NCBI RefSeq assembly: GCF_000421145.1
Contig: NZ_ATWH01000005.1
Span: 293,505 to 357,504, forward strand
Source: Glaciibacter superstes DSM 21135
GTDB taxonomy: Bacteria; Actinomycetota; Actinomycetes; Actinomycetales; Microbacteriaceae
Reading direction: 5' to 3'
DNA: 64,000 bases
The position numbers were made by a program, and so were the translations under genes. A model generated the notes under the pieces. The model was not told the origin of the DNA. It made no database searches and worked only from the letters and a program-made list of their open reading frames with translations. This document shows positions 25,905 to 34,673 of the stretch, in pieces (position 1 is the stretch's first letter; each line of letters opens with the position of its first letter).

Positions 25905-26867
25905 TCAAGCCTCCGTGTCACCGATAGCCACGACCCGCTTACCGCGGCCACCGCCCGCTTCGTGCGCTCGATGCGTTTCGGCGATGTTCTCGAGGGTGTG
26001 GATGGAGTCGATGACGGGCCGTATGGAGCCGGCCTCGACGAGTTCGGTGAGTCGCACGATGACGTTCGCGGCGGGTTGCCCGAAGAACGTCCTGATGCGA
26101 CGGGACCCATGCACCCACGACCAGGCGATGGCCGCGAGGGTTGCCGGCGATCCGAAGGCGACGGCGACCATGCGTTCTCGTGGTGCGAGGTGCCGTCGAA
26201 GCCGGAGAACATCGGAGCCGACGGTATCGATGACGACATCGAACGTGCCGAGGTCGTCGATCTTGGTGGTCTGGTAATCCAGGGCCACGTCGGCCCCGAG
26301 TTGCAGGACAAAGTCCTGGTTCTTCGCGCCGGTCAGTGCCGTCACGTGGGCGCCGCGGGAGTGGGCGAGCTGAACGACGGCGCTGCCGACCCCGCCGCTG
26401 CCACCTCGCACCAGAACTCGATCGCCGGCAGCGACGGCGCCGTGGTCGATGACGGCGGCGACCGCGGTTGCTCCGACCGCTGGAAGGGCTGCCGCCTCGA
26501 TATCGTTGACGTTCGACGGCATGCGCGTGACAAGCTTCGCCTCGATGGCGAGGTACTCTGCCGCCCCTCCGGTCGTTCGGGTGAAAAATCCCGCCTTCAG
26601 GCCCCAGACTCGTTCGCCGATCGCTAAGCCGGTGACTTCATCACCGAGAGCACTGATCGTTCCGGTGAAGTCAAGCCCTGTTCCCTGCGGGAATCGACGT
26701 CCTGACAGCAGTCTCAGGCGTCCCGATCTCGTCTCGGTGTCGACGGAATTGATGCTCGTGGCCGTGATGCGAACGATGACCTGCTTCGACGTCGCAACCG
26801 GCATTGCAACGTCAACGATCTCCAGAACGTCCGGACCGCCGTACTTCGAGAACTGAACCGCACGCAT
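25905..26867 (-). CDS. NAD(P)-dependent quinone oxidoreductase-like (zinc-less MDR)
   Basis: This 320-residue medium-chain reductase has MRAVQFSKYGGPDVLEIVDV at the N-terminus, the GLDFTGTISALGDEVTGLAIGERVWG catalytic-domain block, and VLVRGGSGGVGSAVVQLA as the nucleotide-binding loop. No structural zinc cysteines are present, placing it with the QOR group. GGGGAG five bases before ATG 26867 supports this start. It is divergent from a TetR-type gene with a palindromic operator between them, so it is probably induced when that regulator binds an electrophilic or quinone-like ligand (inference). Confidence 0.87.
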   Translation of the reverse strand: MRAVQFSKYGGPDVLEIVDVAMPVATSKQVIVRITATSINSVDTETRSGRLRLLSGRRFPQGTGLDFTGTISALGDEVTGLAIGERVWGLKAGFFTRTTGGAAEYLAIEAKLVTRMPSNVNDIEAAALPAVGATAVAAVIDHGAVAAGDRVLVRGGSGGVGSAVVQLAHSRGAHVTALTGAKNQDFVLQLGADVALDYQTTKIDDLGTFDVVIDTVGSDVLRLRRHLAPRERMVAVAFGSPATLAAIAWSWVHGSRRIRTFFGQPAANVIVRLTELVEAGSIRPVIDSIHTLENIAETHRAHEAGGGRGKRVVAIGDTEA

Positions 26868-26881
26868 TTGCACTCCCCAAA

Positions 26882-26942
26882 TAAGTGGAACGACCGTTCC
26901 ACGTAGGCACGCTATCATTAACCGAGACGAGGGTTCCACTTA
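26882..26942. promoter_or_regulatory. Palindromic operator between oxidoreductase and TetR genes
   Basis: GTGGAACGACCGTTCCAC (26885-26902) is an 18-bp near-perfect palindrome. A second half-site pair is visible as TAAGTGGAAC (26882-26891) and GTTCCACTTA (26933-26942), inverted with respect to each other across the spacer. Position between two divergent genes fits binding of the TetR-type product and control of both. Binding itself is inferred. Confidence 0.7.
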
Positions 26943-26987
26943 GGGATCACGAAGAGACCTCACGAAGAGATCGAGAGGAGCTGGCCG

Positions 26988-27560
26988 TTGGCAGGAAGTA
27001 TTCAGCTGCGCGCTGATGCCCGTGACAATCGAGATCGAATCGTCGAGGTGGCTGGTGCAGTATTCGGCGAGATGGGCACGACGATCTCCATGACCGACAT
27101 CGCCAGGCGAGCAGAAGTCGGGGTGGCGACCCTGTTTCGACGGTTCCCCACGAAGGAGTCGCTGGTCGATGCAGTCTTCACGGCGACCGTCGAACGGTGG
27201 CTCGGAAGACTTGCCGAATCACTCGCGAAGTCGGATGCCTGGGTGGAGATGAAGCAAATGATCGAGGAGATCGCTGCGGAGCAGGCACGGCATCCGGCCT
27301 GTGCAGACATGATGGTGACGTCGTTCCTGCACGGCGACGGATTCGTCCGTGAGCGGCAGATCGTGGCGGACGGGTTCGAGGAGCTCATCCGCCGATCGAA
27401 GATCAACGCAGATGTCGTGAGCGACCTCGAATGGCTGGACATCGCTCTGCTCATGGAGGCAAACGCCGGCGTCGTGATGGCAGCCGATCACGATGCGAAG
27501 GGTGCCTCCAGTCGCCTGACTAGGCGCTTGCTTGACGCGTTCCAGCCGAGCCGCACGTAA
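26988..27560 (+). CDS. TetR-family transcriptional regulator
   Basis: This 190-residue regulator has the TetR helix-turn-helix in residues 10-57: RDNRDRIVEVAGAVFGEMG, then SMTDIARRAEVGVATLFRRFPTKESLVDAVF. The C-terminal ligand domain of about 130 residues contains ACADMMVTSFLHGDGFVRERQ. TTG 26988 is the start, with AGAGGAG seven bases before it. Its likely targets are its own gene and the divergent oxidoreductase. The ligand is unknown. Confidence 0.88.
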   Translation: MAGSIQLRADARDNRDRIVEVAGAVFGEMGTTISMTDIARRAEVGVATLFRRFPTKESLVDAVFTATVERWLGRLAESLAKSDAWVEMKQMIEEIAAEQARHPACADMMVTSFLHGDGFVRERQIVADGFEELIRRSKINADVVSDLEWLDIALLMEANAGVVMAADHDAKGASSRLTRRLLDAFQPSRT

Positions 27561-27595
27561 CTAGCAGGCGCCTCTCGGTACAGCGGCGCGTGTGG

Positions 27596-28549
27596 TCACG
27601 GCGTCCCGTTGCCACCGAAGACGTGTCGGGTGAGGGCGCGTCTACCGTCACGGTTGCGAGAGCGGATGGCCCCTGGTAGCTCGGTGAGAGCGTTCAGCCG
27701 GGAGGAGAGATGGAAGCGTGCGGCTCGCGCTCCACGATTCCAGCCGAGCTGTTTCAAGTCACGATCGGCTTCGCTGAACAGCGTGCGCTCCTGGGCGAAT
27801 TTCGACCCATCAAAACCGGTCACGGCCGAAACGCTGCCCGAGTGTCGGCGGTAGTTGAAAACCACCGAGTCATCGAGCACCAGCGAACCGCCGCCCTTGG
27901 TGATCTCCAGCAGCATGGCCAAGTCCTGCACAACATCCAGATCCAGGCGGAACTCGTACTTGCGCAGTTCGGAGACCCGCCAGCACAGCGAGGGGAAGTA
28001 GGTCCAGTTTCCGCGCAACAAGCTGGTGGCCAGCTCGTCGCCGGAATACTGGTGAGCACCGGATCGGTCGAATCGATACCGCTTCTTTACTCGGTCGGCG
28101 AGCGGTGTGTACGGCACGCCGTCTCCATCGATCACCGAAACCCCCGGCTGGATGATCGCCGCGTCAGGGAACTGCGCGATCAGTTCGGTGACGCGCTGCA
28201 CATAACCGGGGAGCATGACGTCATCGCACCCCATCAACACGCCAAACTCGCTCTCCATCAGCCCGACGCACTTGCGGTAGTTGCGGCTCGGCCGAAGATT
28301 CGTCTCGTTGCGGATGTAGCTCACTCGCGGGTCATCGATGCTCTTCGCCCACTCGCCGGCAGACAGGTCTGGGTAGACGTCGTCGACGATCACGAGTCGC
28401 CAGTCTGGGTTCGATTGGGCGAGAACGCTTTCGACGGCGAGCTTGAAGTGGTCGATGCGGCCGTAGAACGGCATCATGATGTCGAGTGTCACGCTGGTCC
28501 TGTCCTCAGCCACCATTCGGGGACGGTCGGTCGGCATCCATGGTCCCAT
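27596..28549 (-). CDS. Glycosyltransferase family 2
   Basis: This GT2 enzyme of about 317 residues has LDIMMPFYGRIDHFKLAVESVL, VIVDDVYPDLSAGEW, a YIRNETNLRPSRNYRKCVGL block, LMGCDDVMLPGYV as the metal-binding motif, and a C-terminal helical region. YFPSLCWRVSELRKYEF and LDLDVVQDLAMLLEI form the acceptor side. The start is uncertain: ATG 28549 is used, but ATG 28537 or GTG codons nearer the conserved segment are possible because the first 20 residues are not conserved. It is divergent from the GT4 gene, with only 14 bp between the starts. Sugar specificity is unknown. Confidence 0.78.
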   Translation of the reverse strand: MGPWMPTDRPRMVAEDRTSVTLDIMMPFYGRIDHFKLAVESVLAQSNPDWRLVIVDDVYPDLSAGEWAKSIDDPRVSYIRNETNLRPSRNYRKCVGLMESEFGVLMGCDDVMLPGYVQRVTELIAQFPDAAIIQPGVSVIDGDGVPYTPLADRVKKRYRFDRSGAHQYSGDELATSLLRGNWTYFPSLCWRVSELRKYEFRLDLDVVQDLAMLLEITKGGGSLVLDDSVVFNYRRHSGSVSAVTGFDGSKFAQERTLFSEADRDLKQLGWNRGARAARFHLSSRLNALTELPGAIRSRNRDGRRALTRHVFGGNGTP

Positions 28550-28563
28550 AGAATCGAGCCCTG

Positions 28564-29664
28564 ATGAGTTCGGAACAGTCTGCGGCCGCGCCCCCGCTCA
28601 ACGTCGCCCTTCCGATGCTGAATCTGGTGCCGGGGGGTATGGGCGGCACCGAAACGTACACGAGGGAACTTCTGGCCGAGTTCGCCAGGCGCACCGACAT
28701 CACGGCAACGGCCTTCGTTCCGGTGAACGCCGCCGGGTTCTCCACCGACTCCGCTGAGGTAGTGGTGCAGGGTGTCCGCAGCGGGCTCGGGGCAGCGAAA
28801 CGAGTCACCACTCTCGCCGAGGCCGCTCTGCGTGGCCCACAAATCCGGAGTCGATACGCATCGGCGGACGTGGTGCACTACCCGTTCACGGCACCGCTTC
28901 CCTGGCCGAACGGGCGCCAGCCGTGGGTGACGACGCTGCACGACGTGCAGCATCTTGACCTTCCCCACCTGTTCACGAAGGCCGACTTTCTCTACCGCCG
29001 CCGTTACTACGAGCAGGCAGCTGAGCGGGCGGATGCGGTGATCACCATCAGCGAGTTTGCAAAAGACACGCTCGTCAACCGACTCGGCATCGACCCCGAC
29101 CGTGTGCACGTCTCGCATCTCGGTGTTGACCTGACCAAGTATCGTGCGAACCTCGGGCCACGTGAGAACTTCCTCCTGTACCCAGCACGCGGATGGGCCC
29201 ACAAGAACCACGCCAAGCTGATTGAAGCTGTCGGGATACTCCGAGAGAGCGATCCGACCCTCACCCTGGTTCTCACCGGCGGAAACCTCGACTCCCTCGG
29301 ACCGCTTCCGGAGTGGGTCGACTGGCGCGGGCTGGTGAGCGCAGGGGAGCTCGCAGACCTCTACCGCCGCGCGGCTGCGCTGGTGTTCCCGAGCCTCTAC
29401 GAAGGTTTCGGCCTTCCCCCGCTCGAGGCGATGGCCTCCGGATGCCCGGTTGCGGCATCCCGCGCCGGTTCCATTCCCGAGGTGGTCGGCGACGCCGCCG
29501 TGCTGTTCGACCCGGAAGACCCCCGTGACATCGCCCGCGGCGTCACCGAAGCACGAGAGCGATCAGCCGAACTCGCGCAGGCTGGCCTGCGCCGAGCCGA
29601 GACGTTCACCTGGGAGCGCTGCGCGCAGGAACATGTCGACGTCTACCGAATGGTCGCACGGTAG
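28564..29664 (+). CDS. Glycosyltransferase family 4 (GT-B)
   Basis: This 366-residue retaining GT-B transferase has the N-terminal PGGMGGTETYTRELLAEF glycine-rich acceptor-side loop, VTTLHDVQHLDLPHLF, and ADAVITISEFAKDTLVNRLG. The donor-side C-terminal motif LVFPSLYEGFGLPPLEAMASG contains the E-x7-E pair (EGFGLPPLE). RGWAHKNHAKLIEAV fits a nucleotide-sugar site. ATG 28564 has a -10-like TAGAAT at 28549-28554, nine bases upstream, and no ribosome site, so leaderless translation is likely. Donor is possibly GDP-mannose or another nucleotide sugar; not determinable here. Confidence 0.87.
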   Translation: MSSEQSAAAPPLNVALPMLNLVPGGMGGTETYTRELLAEFARRTDITATAFVPVNAAGFSTDSAEVVVQGVRSGLGAAKRVTTLAEAALRGPQIRSRYASADVVHYPFTAPLPWPNGRQPWVTTLHDVQHLDLPHLFTKADFLYRRRYYEQAAERADAVITISEFAKDTLVNRLGIDPDRVHVSHLGVDLTKYRANLGPRENFLLYPARGWAHKNHAKLIEAVGILRESDPTLTLVLTGGNLDSLGPLPEWVDWRGLVSAGELADLYRRAAALVFPSLYEGFGLPPLEAMASGCPVAASRAGSIPEVVGDAAVLFDPEDPRDIARGVTEARERSAELAQAGLRRAETFTWERCAQEHVDVYRMVAR

Positions 29665-29748
29665 TCTTCACGGTTGATTGGCGCTCAATTGAACGTGCGT
29701 CAGGACAGAGGTCGTCAAGGGAGCTACCTTGGCCACCCACCTGTAAAT

Positions 29749-30453
29749 CTACGGAAGCAGTCTCGCTGCTGGCGTGCGTAACCAGGTACGGCACACCGTG
29801 AATCCCTCTGCCATGTGTACGCCCGATTGCAGCCCCCTGAATCGCGCTACCGTGGTGATTTGCTCAAGCATGTCGACGCCGTCGTGGTCTAATAGCCACG
29901 TCAGCTGGCTCTGATGTTCAGTGAAAGCGGCTCGCTTGGCGTCGATGGTGTCTGAGATGTCCACGTACTCAGTGGGAAGGAATTCGACTCCCGCCATGGT
30001 GTCCATGTAGTAGATCACGGGAACAAAGCCGTGTGCATGGTGTTCGGTGATGTAGTTGGGCAGCGATGCGGTGAACGCGGCGTCGAACACGAGCTTCGAC
30101 ACTTCGTTGTGGTCCGGCATGTAATCGTTTGGCGCATGGGTGATGATCACATCGGGTGCAACCCGGCGGATCAAATCGACCACGAGTTCTCGCTGCCCTT
30201 CGTCGGCCGCGTTCACGCGTCCGTCACTGATACTCCCCGCGATGTAATCGGCACCGATCAGGCTGGCCCCGGACGCGCCTTCTGCCGCACGGATCGCGGC
30301 AATTTCGTTGGGAGTGTGGGTGAATGAACCGGCATCGCCCCGTGCAATGTTCGACATTGTCACTGTGTCGCCTCGTTCGACAAGGAGGCGCAATGTGCCA
30401 GCGCAGAGAATCTCGAGGTCATCGGGGTGCGCACTTATGGCGAGGTATTTCAC
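29749..30453 (-). CDS. PIG-L family N-deacetylase
   Basis: This 234-residue zinc-dependent LmbE/PIG-L deacetylase would remove an N-acetyl group from a GlcNAc-type substrate. VKYLAISAHPDDLEILCAGTL carries the HPDD zinc/catalytic motif at residues 9-12, and ITHAPNDYMPDHNEVSKLV the third zinc His region; SNIARGDAGS and EAxxGASLIGA-type segments are also typical. GTG 30453 is chosen: GGAG lies six bases before it and the protein then opens at the conserved strand. The ROK repressor stop is one base before, so the two are coupled. The neighbouring ABC importer and NagB-like deaminase suggest it deacetylates an imported N-acetylamino sugar or derivative (inference). Confidence 0.87.
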   Translation of the reverse strand: MKYLAISAHPDDLEILCAGTLRLLVERGDTVTMSNIARGDAGSFTHTPNEIAAIRAAEGASGASLIGADYIAGSISDGRVNAADEGQRELVVDLIRRVAPDVIITHAPNDYMPDHNEVSKLVFDAAFTASLPNYITEHHAHGFVPVIYYMDTMAGVEFLPTEYVDISDTIDAKRAAFTEHQSQLTWLLDHDGVDMLEQITTVARFRGLQSGVHMAEGFTVCRTWLRTPAARLLP

Positions 30454-30454
30454 G

Positions 30455-31687
30455 TTAATCTCCAATTCCGAAACTGCGTTCGATGAGCTTGTCGTTCTCG
30501 GAGACAGCGATGCAAATCGCACCGATCGCCGCCGCCTCATCGCCCAACTGCGACTGCACCACCGCTGGGGGCTTTGCGGGCGTGAGCTCCTCCAGGTGGC
30601 TACGCACTGGGGTGAGGAGGGTTTCGCCGGCCTGAGACATTCCGCCGCCGACGACGATCATTGAGGGGTCCAGAATGACGACGAGCGCCGCGATCGCACG
30701 GGCAATATACGCCGCCTCCGCATCGACCAGTTCGAGCGCGATTGGATCTCCGGATGCGGCCGCCGCGATTATCGTGGATGGGTTCACACGATCTGCTCCG
30801 CCGGCAATCTCGGACAGGCGCGCACCAGCGGCGCTTCCCGCCAAAGCCTGACCGCGTGCGGCGAAGGCATCTGCGCCAGCCAAAGCTTCGAACGGACCCA
30901 ATTGACCTTCTGATCGCGGTATTGGGTCCCAGAGGGTGAGATAGCCGATTTCCCCAGCCGCACCCGAGACGCCTCGGTACAACTCACCTCGGAGAATCAT
31001 GCCGACACCGATTCCGACACCGAGTCCGACATACACGACATCTTCTTCGCCCTGAGCGACCCCGCGCCAGTGTTCGCCGACCACTGCAGCACGCATTTCG
31101 TTGTCGATCGTTGTAGGACAGGTGAGGCCGAGGAGGCCAGCGACATCCTCACCGTTCAGGCTAGGAAGTTGCGGTGCCAGTTTCAATCGGCCCGATTCGG
31201 GATCGATTGTGCCCGGAGTGCTGATCACGGCCTGACGCAGATCCTCGATCTTCAGGCCGTGATCCTCCAAAAGAGTCGAGATCGATGACCGGATCTTGCC
31301 GATGGTGAAGGTTGAAGTCAGATCCGTCCGGGAGTGGATGCGATCCTTAGCGAACACGCGGCCCGCCATGTCCGCGAGCAAGACGATCGTCTTCTCGGCG
31401 CCAACGTCCACGCTCAGAAGCGTTCCGGCCTTCGCATTGAAATCGAAGACATCTCGTACTGGCCCGGGTCGATGGTTCTGAGCTTCAGGAGCGGCAGGGG
31501 CCCTCGTGATCAGACCTGAAGCGAGAAGGCTCGCCACCACATCGTTGATCGTCGGTCGCGAGAGGCCCACCTGGCGCATGAGGTCGGCTTTCGATAATGC
31601 CCCGTTCTCTCTGATCTTGCGAAGCACCATCCGCAAGTTGAGTGCCCGGAGCACAGATGGAGATCCACCGTGAATCGACTCAATCAT
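30455..31687 (-). CDS. ROK-family transcriptional repressor (NagC/XylR type)
   Basis: This 410-residue protein has an N-terminal winged helix (residues of about 15-75; VLRKIRENGALSKADLMRQ, then VGLSRPTINDVVASLLASGL) and a C-terminal ROK sugar-sensing domain. LLSVDVGAEKTIVLLADMAG is the phosphate-1-like motif and VYVGLGVGIGVGMILRGELYRG the ROK signature. The region after GEIGYLTLWDP lacks the Cys-rich zinc motif of NagC and Mlc, a departure worth noting. It probably represses its own operon and the divergent Gfo/Idh-ABC-deaminase operon through the dyads at 31770-31837. The inducer is presumably the imported sugar. Confidence 0.87.
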   Translation of the reverse strand: MIESIHGGSPSVLRALNLRMVLRKIRENGALSKADLMRQVGLSRPTINDVVASLLASGLITRAPAAPEAQNHRPGPVRDVFDFNAKAGTLLSVDVGAEKTIVLLADMAGRVFAKDRIHSRTDLTSTFTIGKIRSSISTLLEDHGLKIEDLRQAVISTPGTIDPESGRLKLAPQLPSLNGEDVAGLLGLTCPTTIDNEMRAAVVGEHWRGVAQGEEDVVYVGLGVGIGVGMILRGELYRGVSGAAGEIGYLTLWDPIPRSEGQLGPFEALAGADAFAARGQALAGSAAGARLSEIAGGADRVNPSTIIAAAASGDPIALELVDAEAAYIARAIAALVVILDPSMIVVGGGMSQAGETLLTPVRSHLEELTPAKPPAVVQSQLGDEAAAIGAICIAVSENDKLIERSFGIGD

Positions 31688-31769
31688 GGTTCTCCCAAAT
31701 TGTGGTGAGTGCAGTGATGACAGTGTTCCACAGGCGGAAACGGAGGTTGTCGATATGAAAACAATCTTT

Positions 31770-31837
31770 ATAGGTTTCTGTCAATCTCTTGGCTTGATGG
31801 ACATATCCTCTCATAAGTGATAGAAACCTTCTTATCA
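31770..31837. promoter_or_regulatory. Inverted-repeat operators for the ROK regulon
   Basis: AGGTTTCTGTCA (31772-31783) and TGATAGAAACCT (31818-31829) are inverted copies matching at 11 of 12 positions. The second also forms its own dyad TGATAGAAACCTTCTTATCA (31818-31837). They sit between the ROK gene and the divergent oxidoreductase gene, where a ROK dimer pair could repress both directions, possibly by looping. AAAGGAGA at 31847-31854 is the ribosome site of the next gene. Confidence 0.68.
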
Positions 31838-31858
31838 CATTGAATCAAAGGAGAGCTA

Positions 31859-32833
31859 GTGCGAGTTGGTATCGTCGGCAGCGGACTACGCGGCCAAATG
31901 TATGGGCAGGCACTGTCCCGGGTTTCAGACGTCGAGGTCGCGGGAATGTGTGATCTCTCGGATCGGGCACGCGCGAGCGCTGCAGAACGTTTCGTAGGGC
32001 CTGTGTTGAGCAGTCATCAGGAGCTCTACGCCTTGGGCTTGGACGCAGTGGTCATCGCCACCCCGGACTTCGCGCACCTCACGCCCGCACTCGATGCGGC
32101 GAATGCCGGGCTGCACCTGATGATCGAGAAGCCGCTCGCGACAACCTCGGCTGAAGCTCAGCAGATCGTGGACGCAGTCAACACCAATGTCGTCAGCTGC
32201 CTCGTTGCATTCGAGAACCGATGGAATCCGCATTTCCTTAAAGTGCGAGCGCTTATCGACAGCGGCGAGTTGGGAGACATCGTCTCCGTTTCGGCCGTCT
32301 TGAGCAACACCTACTTCGTGCCGGAATCGATGCTCTCCTGGTCTGCGAAGAGCTCACCTGGTTGGTTCTTGATGCCTCACACCCTCGATCTCGCGATGTG
32401 GCTGGCGGACAGCGCACCAGCTAGCGCGACGGCGCGAGGCCACAAGGGCATTCTCGCTGCTCGTGGAATCGACACCTGGGACAGCGTGGATGCGCTCGTC
32501 GAGCTGGAAAGCGGTGCCGTCGTCAACTTGAGATCGTCCTGGATCCTCCCTACCAGCTCGCCGCACATCGTCGACTTCCGCCTCGAGGTCATTGGCACAA
32601 AGGGCTCTGCGCGTATCGACATGAGCGATCAGGGTCTGCATACCTCGACCGATCGCTTCGCCAGCCACTGGGCGCTCTCTGCTCAGGTCGACGGCATCGG
32701 TCAAGGCATGGCTGAGTGGATGGTGCAATCGTGGGCCCGCCATCTGGTCGCCGGAGACCCCGTCGGGCCCGGCGCCGAGCATGGTGCCGTAATCACTAAG
32801 ACCATCGAAGACATCCACAACGCTCTCGATTGA
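31859..32833 (+). CDS. Gfo/Idh/MocA-family oxidoreductase
   Basis: This 324-residue NAD(P)-dependent sugar oxidoreductase has an N-terminal Rossmann fold (VRVGIVGSGLRGQMYGQAL) with the EKP motif in MIEKPLATTSAEAQQIVDAV near residue 98. The second domain is alpha/beta and contains SSPGWFLMPHTLDLAMWLAD, where the H of PHTLDLA is the usual catalytic His. GTG 31859 has AAAGGAGA five bases upstream. It is first in the operon with the sugar importer and NagB-like protein. It probably oxidises or reduces the imported sugar, for example at C3 as in 3-keto-sugar pathways (inference). Confidence 0.87.
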   Translation: MRVGIVGSGLRGQMYGQALSRVSDVEVAGMCDLSDRARASAAERFVGPVLSSHQELYALGLDAVVIATPDFAHLTPALDAANAGLHLMIEKPLATTSAEAQQIVDAVNTNVVSCLVAFENRWNPHFLKVRALIDSGELGDIVSVSAVLSNTYFVPESMLSWSAKSSPGWFLMPHTLDLAMWLADSAPASATARGHKGILAARGIDTWDSVDALVELESGAVVNLRSSWILPTSSPHIVDFRLEVIGTKGSARIDMSDQGLHTSTDRFASHWALSAQVDGIGQGMAEWMVQSWARHLVAGDPVGPGAEHGAVITKTIEDIHNALD

Positions 32834-32916
32834 ACCCGCATCACAAATTCATCTTCACGAATTCACTCCTACAGATACCCACCCCTGCACCACCCCACAC
32901 AGAAAGAGATATGGCA

Positions 32917-33894
32917 ATGACAAAGAAGTCCCTTCTGCTTTGCGTAACGGCACTCGGCAGCATCGGTCTCCTCGCTGGTTGCTCCGCCGCCGGTGGAGAG
33001 TCATCGAACGGCGACACTAAATCAATCGTGTTCATTCAGGAAGTCACGGGAAATGACTTTTCCAGCAGCGAGTCCTGTGGCGCCGAAGCGGCCGCAAAGG
33101 AACTCGGATACGAGTATTCGACCACCGGTCCCAGCACTTTCGATGCCACTGAACAGATCAAGTACGTCAATTCAGTCGCGGCCAAGAATCCCGATGGTGT
33201 TCTCATCGGGCCCGACGACAGTGTTGCGCTTCGAGCGCCGATGAAGCAGATGGCCGAAGCAGGAATCAAGCTCGTCGAACTTGACACGAGCCTCGATGAC
33301 ACGAGTATCTCGCTCTCGCAGATTTCGTCCGACAATACTGCTGGCGGCGAGCTTGCGGCGCAGACGCTGAGCGAGGAACTCGACGGGACCGGGCAAGTTC
33401 TCATCATCGGGCTGCGCCCCGGTATCACCACTGGTGATCAGCGCATCAGCGGATTCACGTCATGGATGGAGACAAACTCTCCTGACATCGACATTGTAGC
33501 TACGGAGTACGACAACAACGACCCCGCTAAGTCTGCATCGATCGTCTCCGCACAACTGAGCGCTACCCCTGATCTCGCAGCCGTCTTTGGGATCGACCTC
33601 AATAACGTCGTCGGAACTGTGACCGGTCTTAAGCAAGCGGGCGCAACCGGACATGTAAAGGTCGTCGGCTTCGACGCCGGACCTCAGCAGGTCAAGCTCC
33701 TCGAATCAGGAGAGGTTGACGGCGTTGTCTCTCAGAGCCCATACGCCATGGGTTATGAGGGTGTGCAGCAACTGCACAATGCGTTCACCGGCGTGGATGT
33801 CGAAGCGAAAATCGCGACGCCCCTGAAGGTCGTCACCAAAGCCAACCTCGGCGATGAGGAAACGGCACAGTTCCTCTACAAGCCAACTTGTTAA
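32917..33894 (+). CDS. Sugar ABC transporter substrate-binding lipoprotein
   Basis: This 325-residue type I periplasmic-binding-fold lipoprotein has a signal peptide with lipobox GLLAGC (lipidated Cys near residue 23). The RbsB-like body contains SIVFIQEVTGNDFSSSESCGAEAAAKELGY, NSVAAKNPDGVLIGPDDSVAL, ISSDNTAGGELAAQTL and VVGFDAGPQQVKLLESGEVDGVVSQSPYAMG. Start ATG 32917 is preferred to ATG 32911 because AGAAAGAGA then lies eight bases upstream. It captures the sugar at the outer membrane face of the cell and delivers it to the permease. A 12-bp gap precedes the ATPase gene. Confidence 0.9.
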   Translation: MTKKSLLLCVTALGSIGLLAGCSAAGGESSNGDTKSIVFIQEVTGNDFSSSESCGAEAAAKELGYEYSTTGPSTFDATEQIKYVNSVAAKNPDGVLIGPDDSVALRAPMKQMAEAGIKLVELDTSLDDTSISLSQISSDNTAGGELAAQTLSEELDGTGQVLIIGLRPGITTGDQRISGFTSWMETNSPDIDIVATEYDNNDPAKSASIVSAQLSATPDLAAVFGIDLNNVVGTVTGLKQAGATGHVKVVGFDAGPQQVKLLESGEVDGVVSQSPYAMGYEGVQQLHNAFTGVDVEAKIATPLKVVTKANLGDEETAQFLYKPTC

Positions 33895-33905
33895 CGGAAG
33901 GAATC

Positions 33906-34673
33906 ATGAGTAGTAAAAAACCACTCCTTCAAGCACGCTCCATCACGCGATCCTTCGGGCAGGTCCAGGCACTCCGCGGAGCATCGTTCGATGTCTACGA
34001 AGGCGAGATCGTCGCGTTGATCGGTGACAATGGTGCCGGCAAGAGCACGCTGGTCAAATGTCTCTCGGGGGCTGATAGGCCAGACGGAGGTGAGGTCCTT
34101 CTCGAGGGCAAGCCGGTTTCGATCACCTCGCCGACGCACGCTCAGTCACTCGGCATCGAGACGGTATACCAGGATCTTTCGCTGGCGCCCGACCTCGATC
34201 CAGCCGCGAACCTGTTTCTCGGTCGCGAGCTTCTCAAACCGGGACTCGGATGGCTTGGCGTACTCGACAACTCGAGAATGCAATCTGAGGCTCGCGCTGC
34301 GTTCCGCGAGCTCGGGACAGAACTGCTGAGCTTCACTGCTCCTGTCGCCTCGCTATCCGGAGGACAGAAGCAGAACGTCGCTGTAGCGCGTTCGATCGCT
34401 TGGGCATCGAAAGTGGTGTTCATGGACGAGCCGACTGCCGCGCTCGGTGTAGTTCAGCGTGAGAAGGTGCTCGACGTCATTCGTCGGGTTCGAGACAAGG
34501 GTATCTCCGTAGTTCTGATCAGTCACAACATGCCAGAGGTGATTGCTGTCGCCGATCGAGTCGAGGTTCTCAGACTCGGACAGCGAGTGGCGCGATTCGA
34601 AGCACAGCAGTCGACCGTCGAAGACCTTGTCGCAGCCATGACCGGTGCACTCATTCAGGAGGATGTCGCATGA
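33906..34673 (+). CDS. Sugar ABC transporter ATP-binding protein
   Basis: This 255-residue single ATP-binding cassette has Walker A GDNGAGKST at residues 40-48, the Q-loop ETVYQDLSLAPDLDPAANLFLGRE, signature LSGGQKQNVAVARSI, Walker B VVFMDEPTAALG and H-loop VVLISHNM. The sequence is FrcA-like, having one cassette, not the fused pair seen in RbsA. ATG 33906 has GGAAGGA four bases before it. It overlaps the permease start by four bases (ATGA), so it is made in step with it. Confidence 0.92.
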   Translation: MSSKKPLLQARSITRSFGQVQALRGASFDVYEGEIVALIGDNGAGKSTLVKCLSGADRPDGGEVLLEGKPVSITSPTHAQSLGIETVYQDLSLAPDLDPAANLFLGRELLKPGLGWLGVLDNSRMQSEARAAFRELGTELLSFTAPVASLSGGQKQNVAVARSIAWASKVVFMDEPTAALGVVQREKVLDVIRRVRDKGISVVLISHNMPEVIAVADRVEVLRLGQRVARFEAQQSTVEDLVAAMTGALIQEDVA

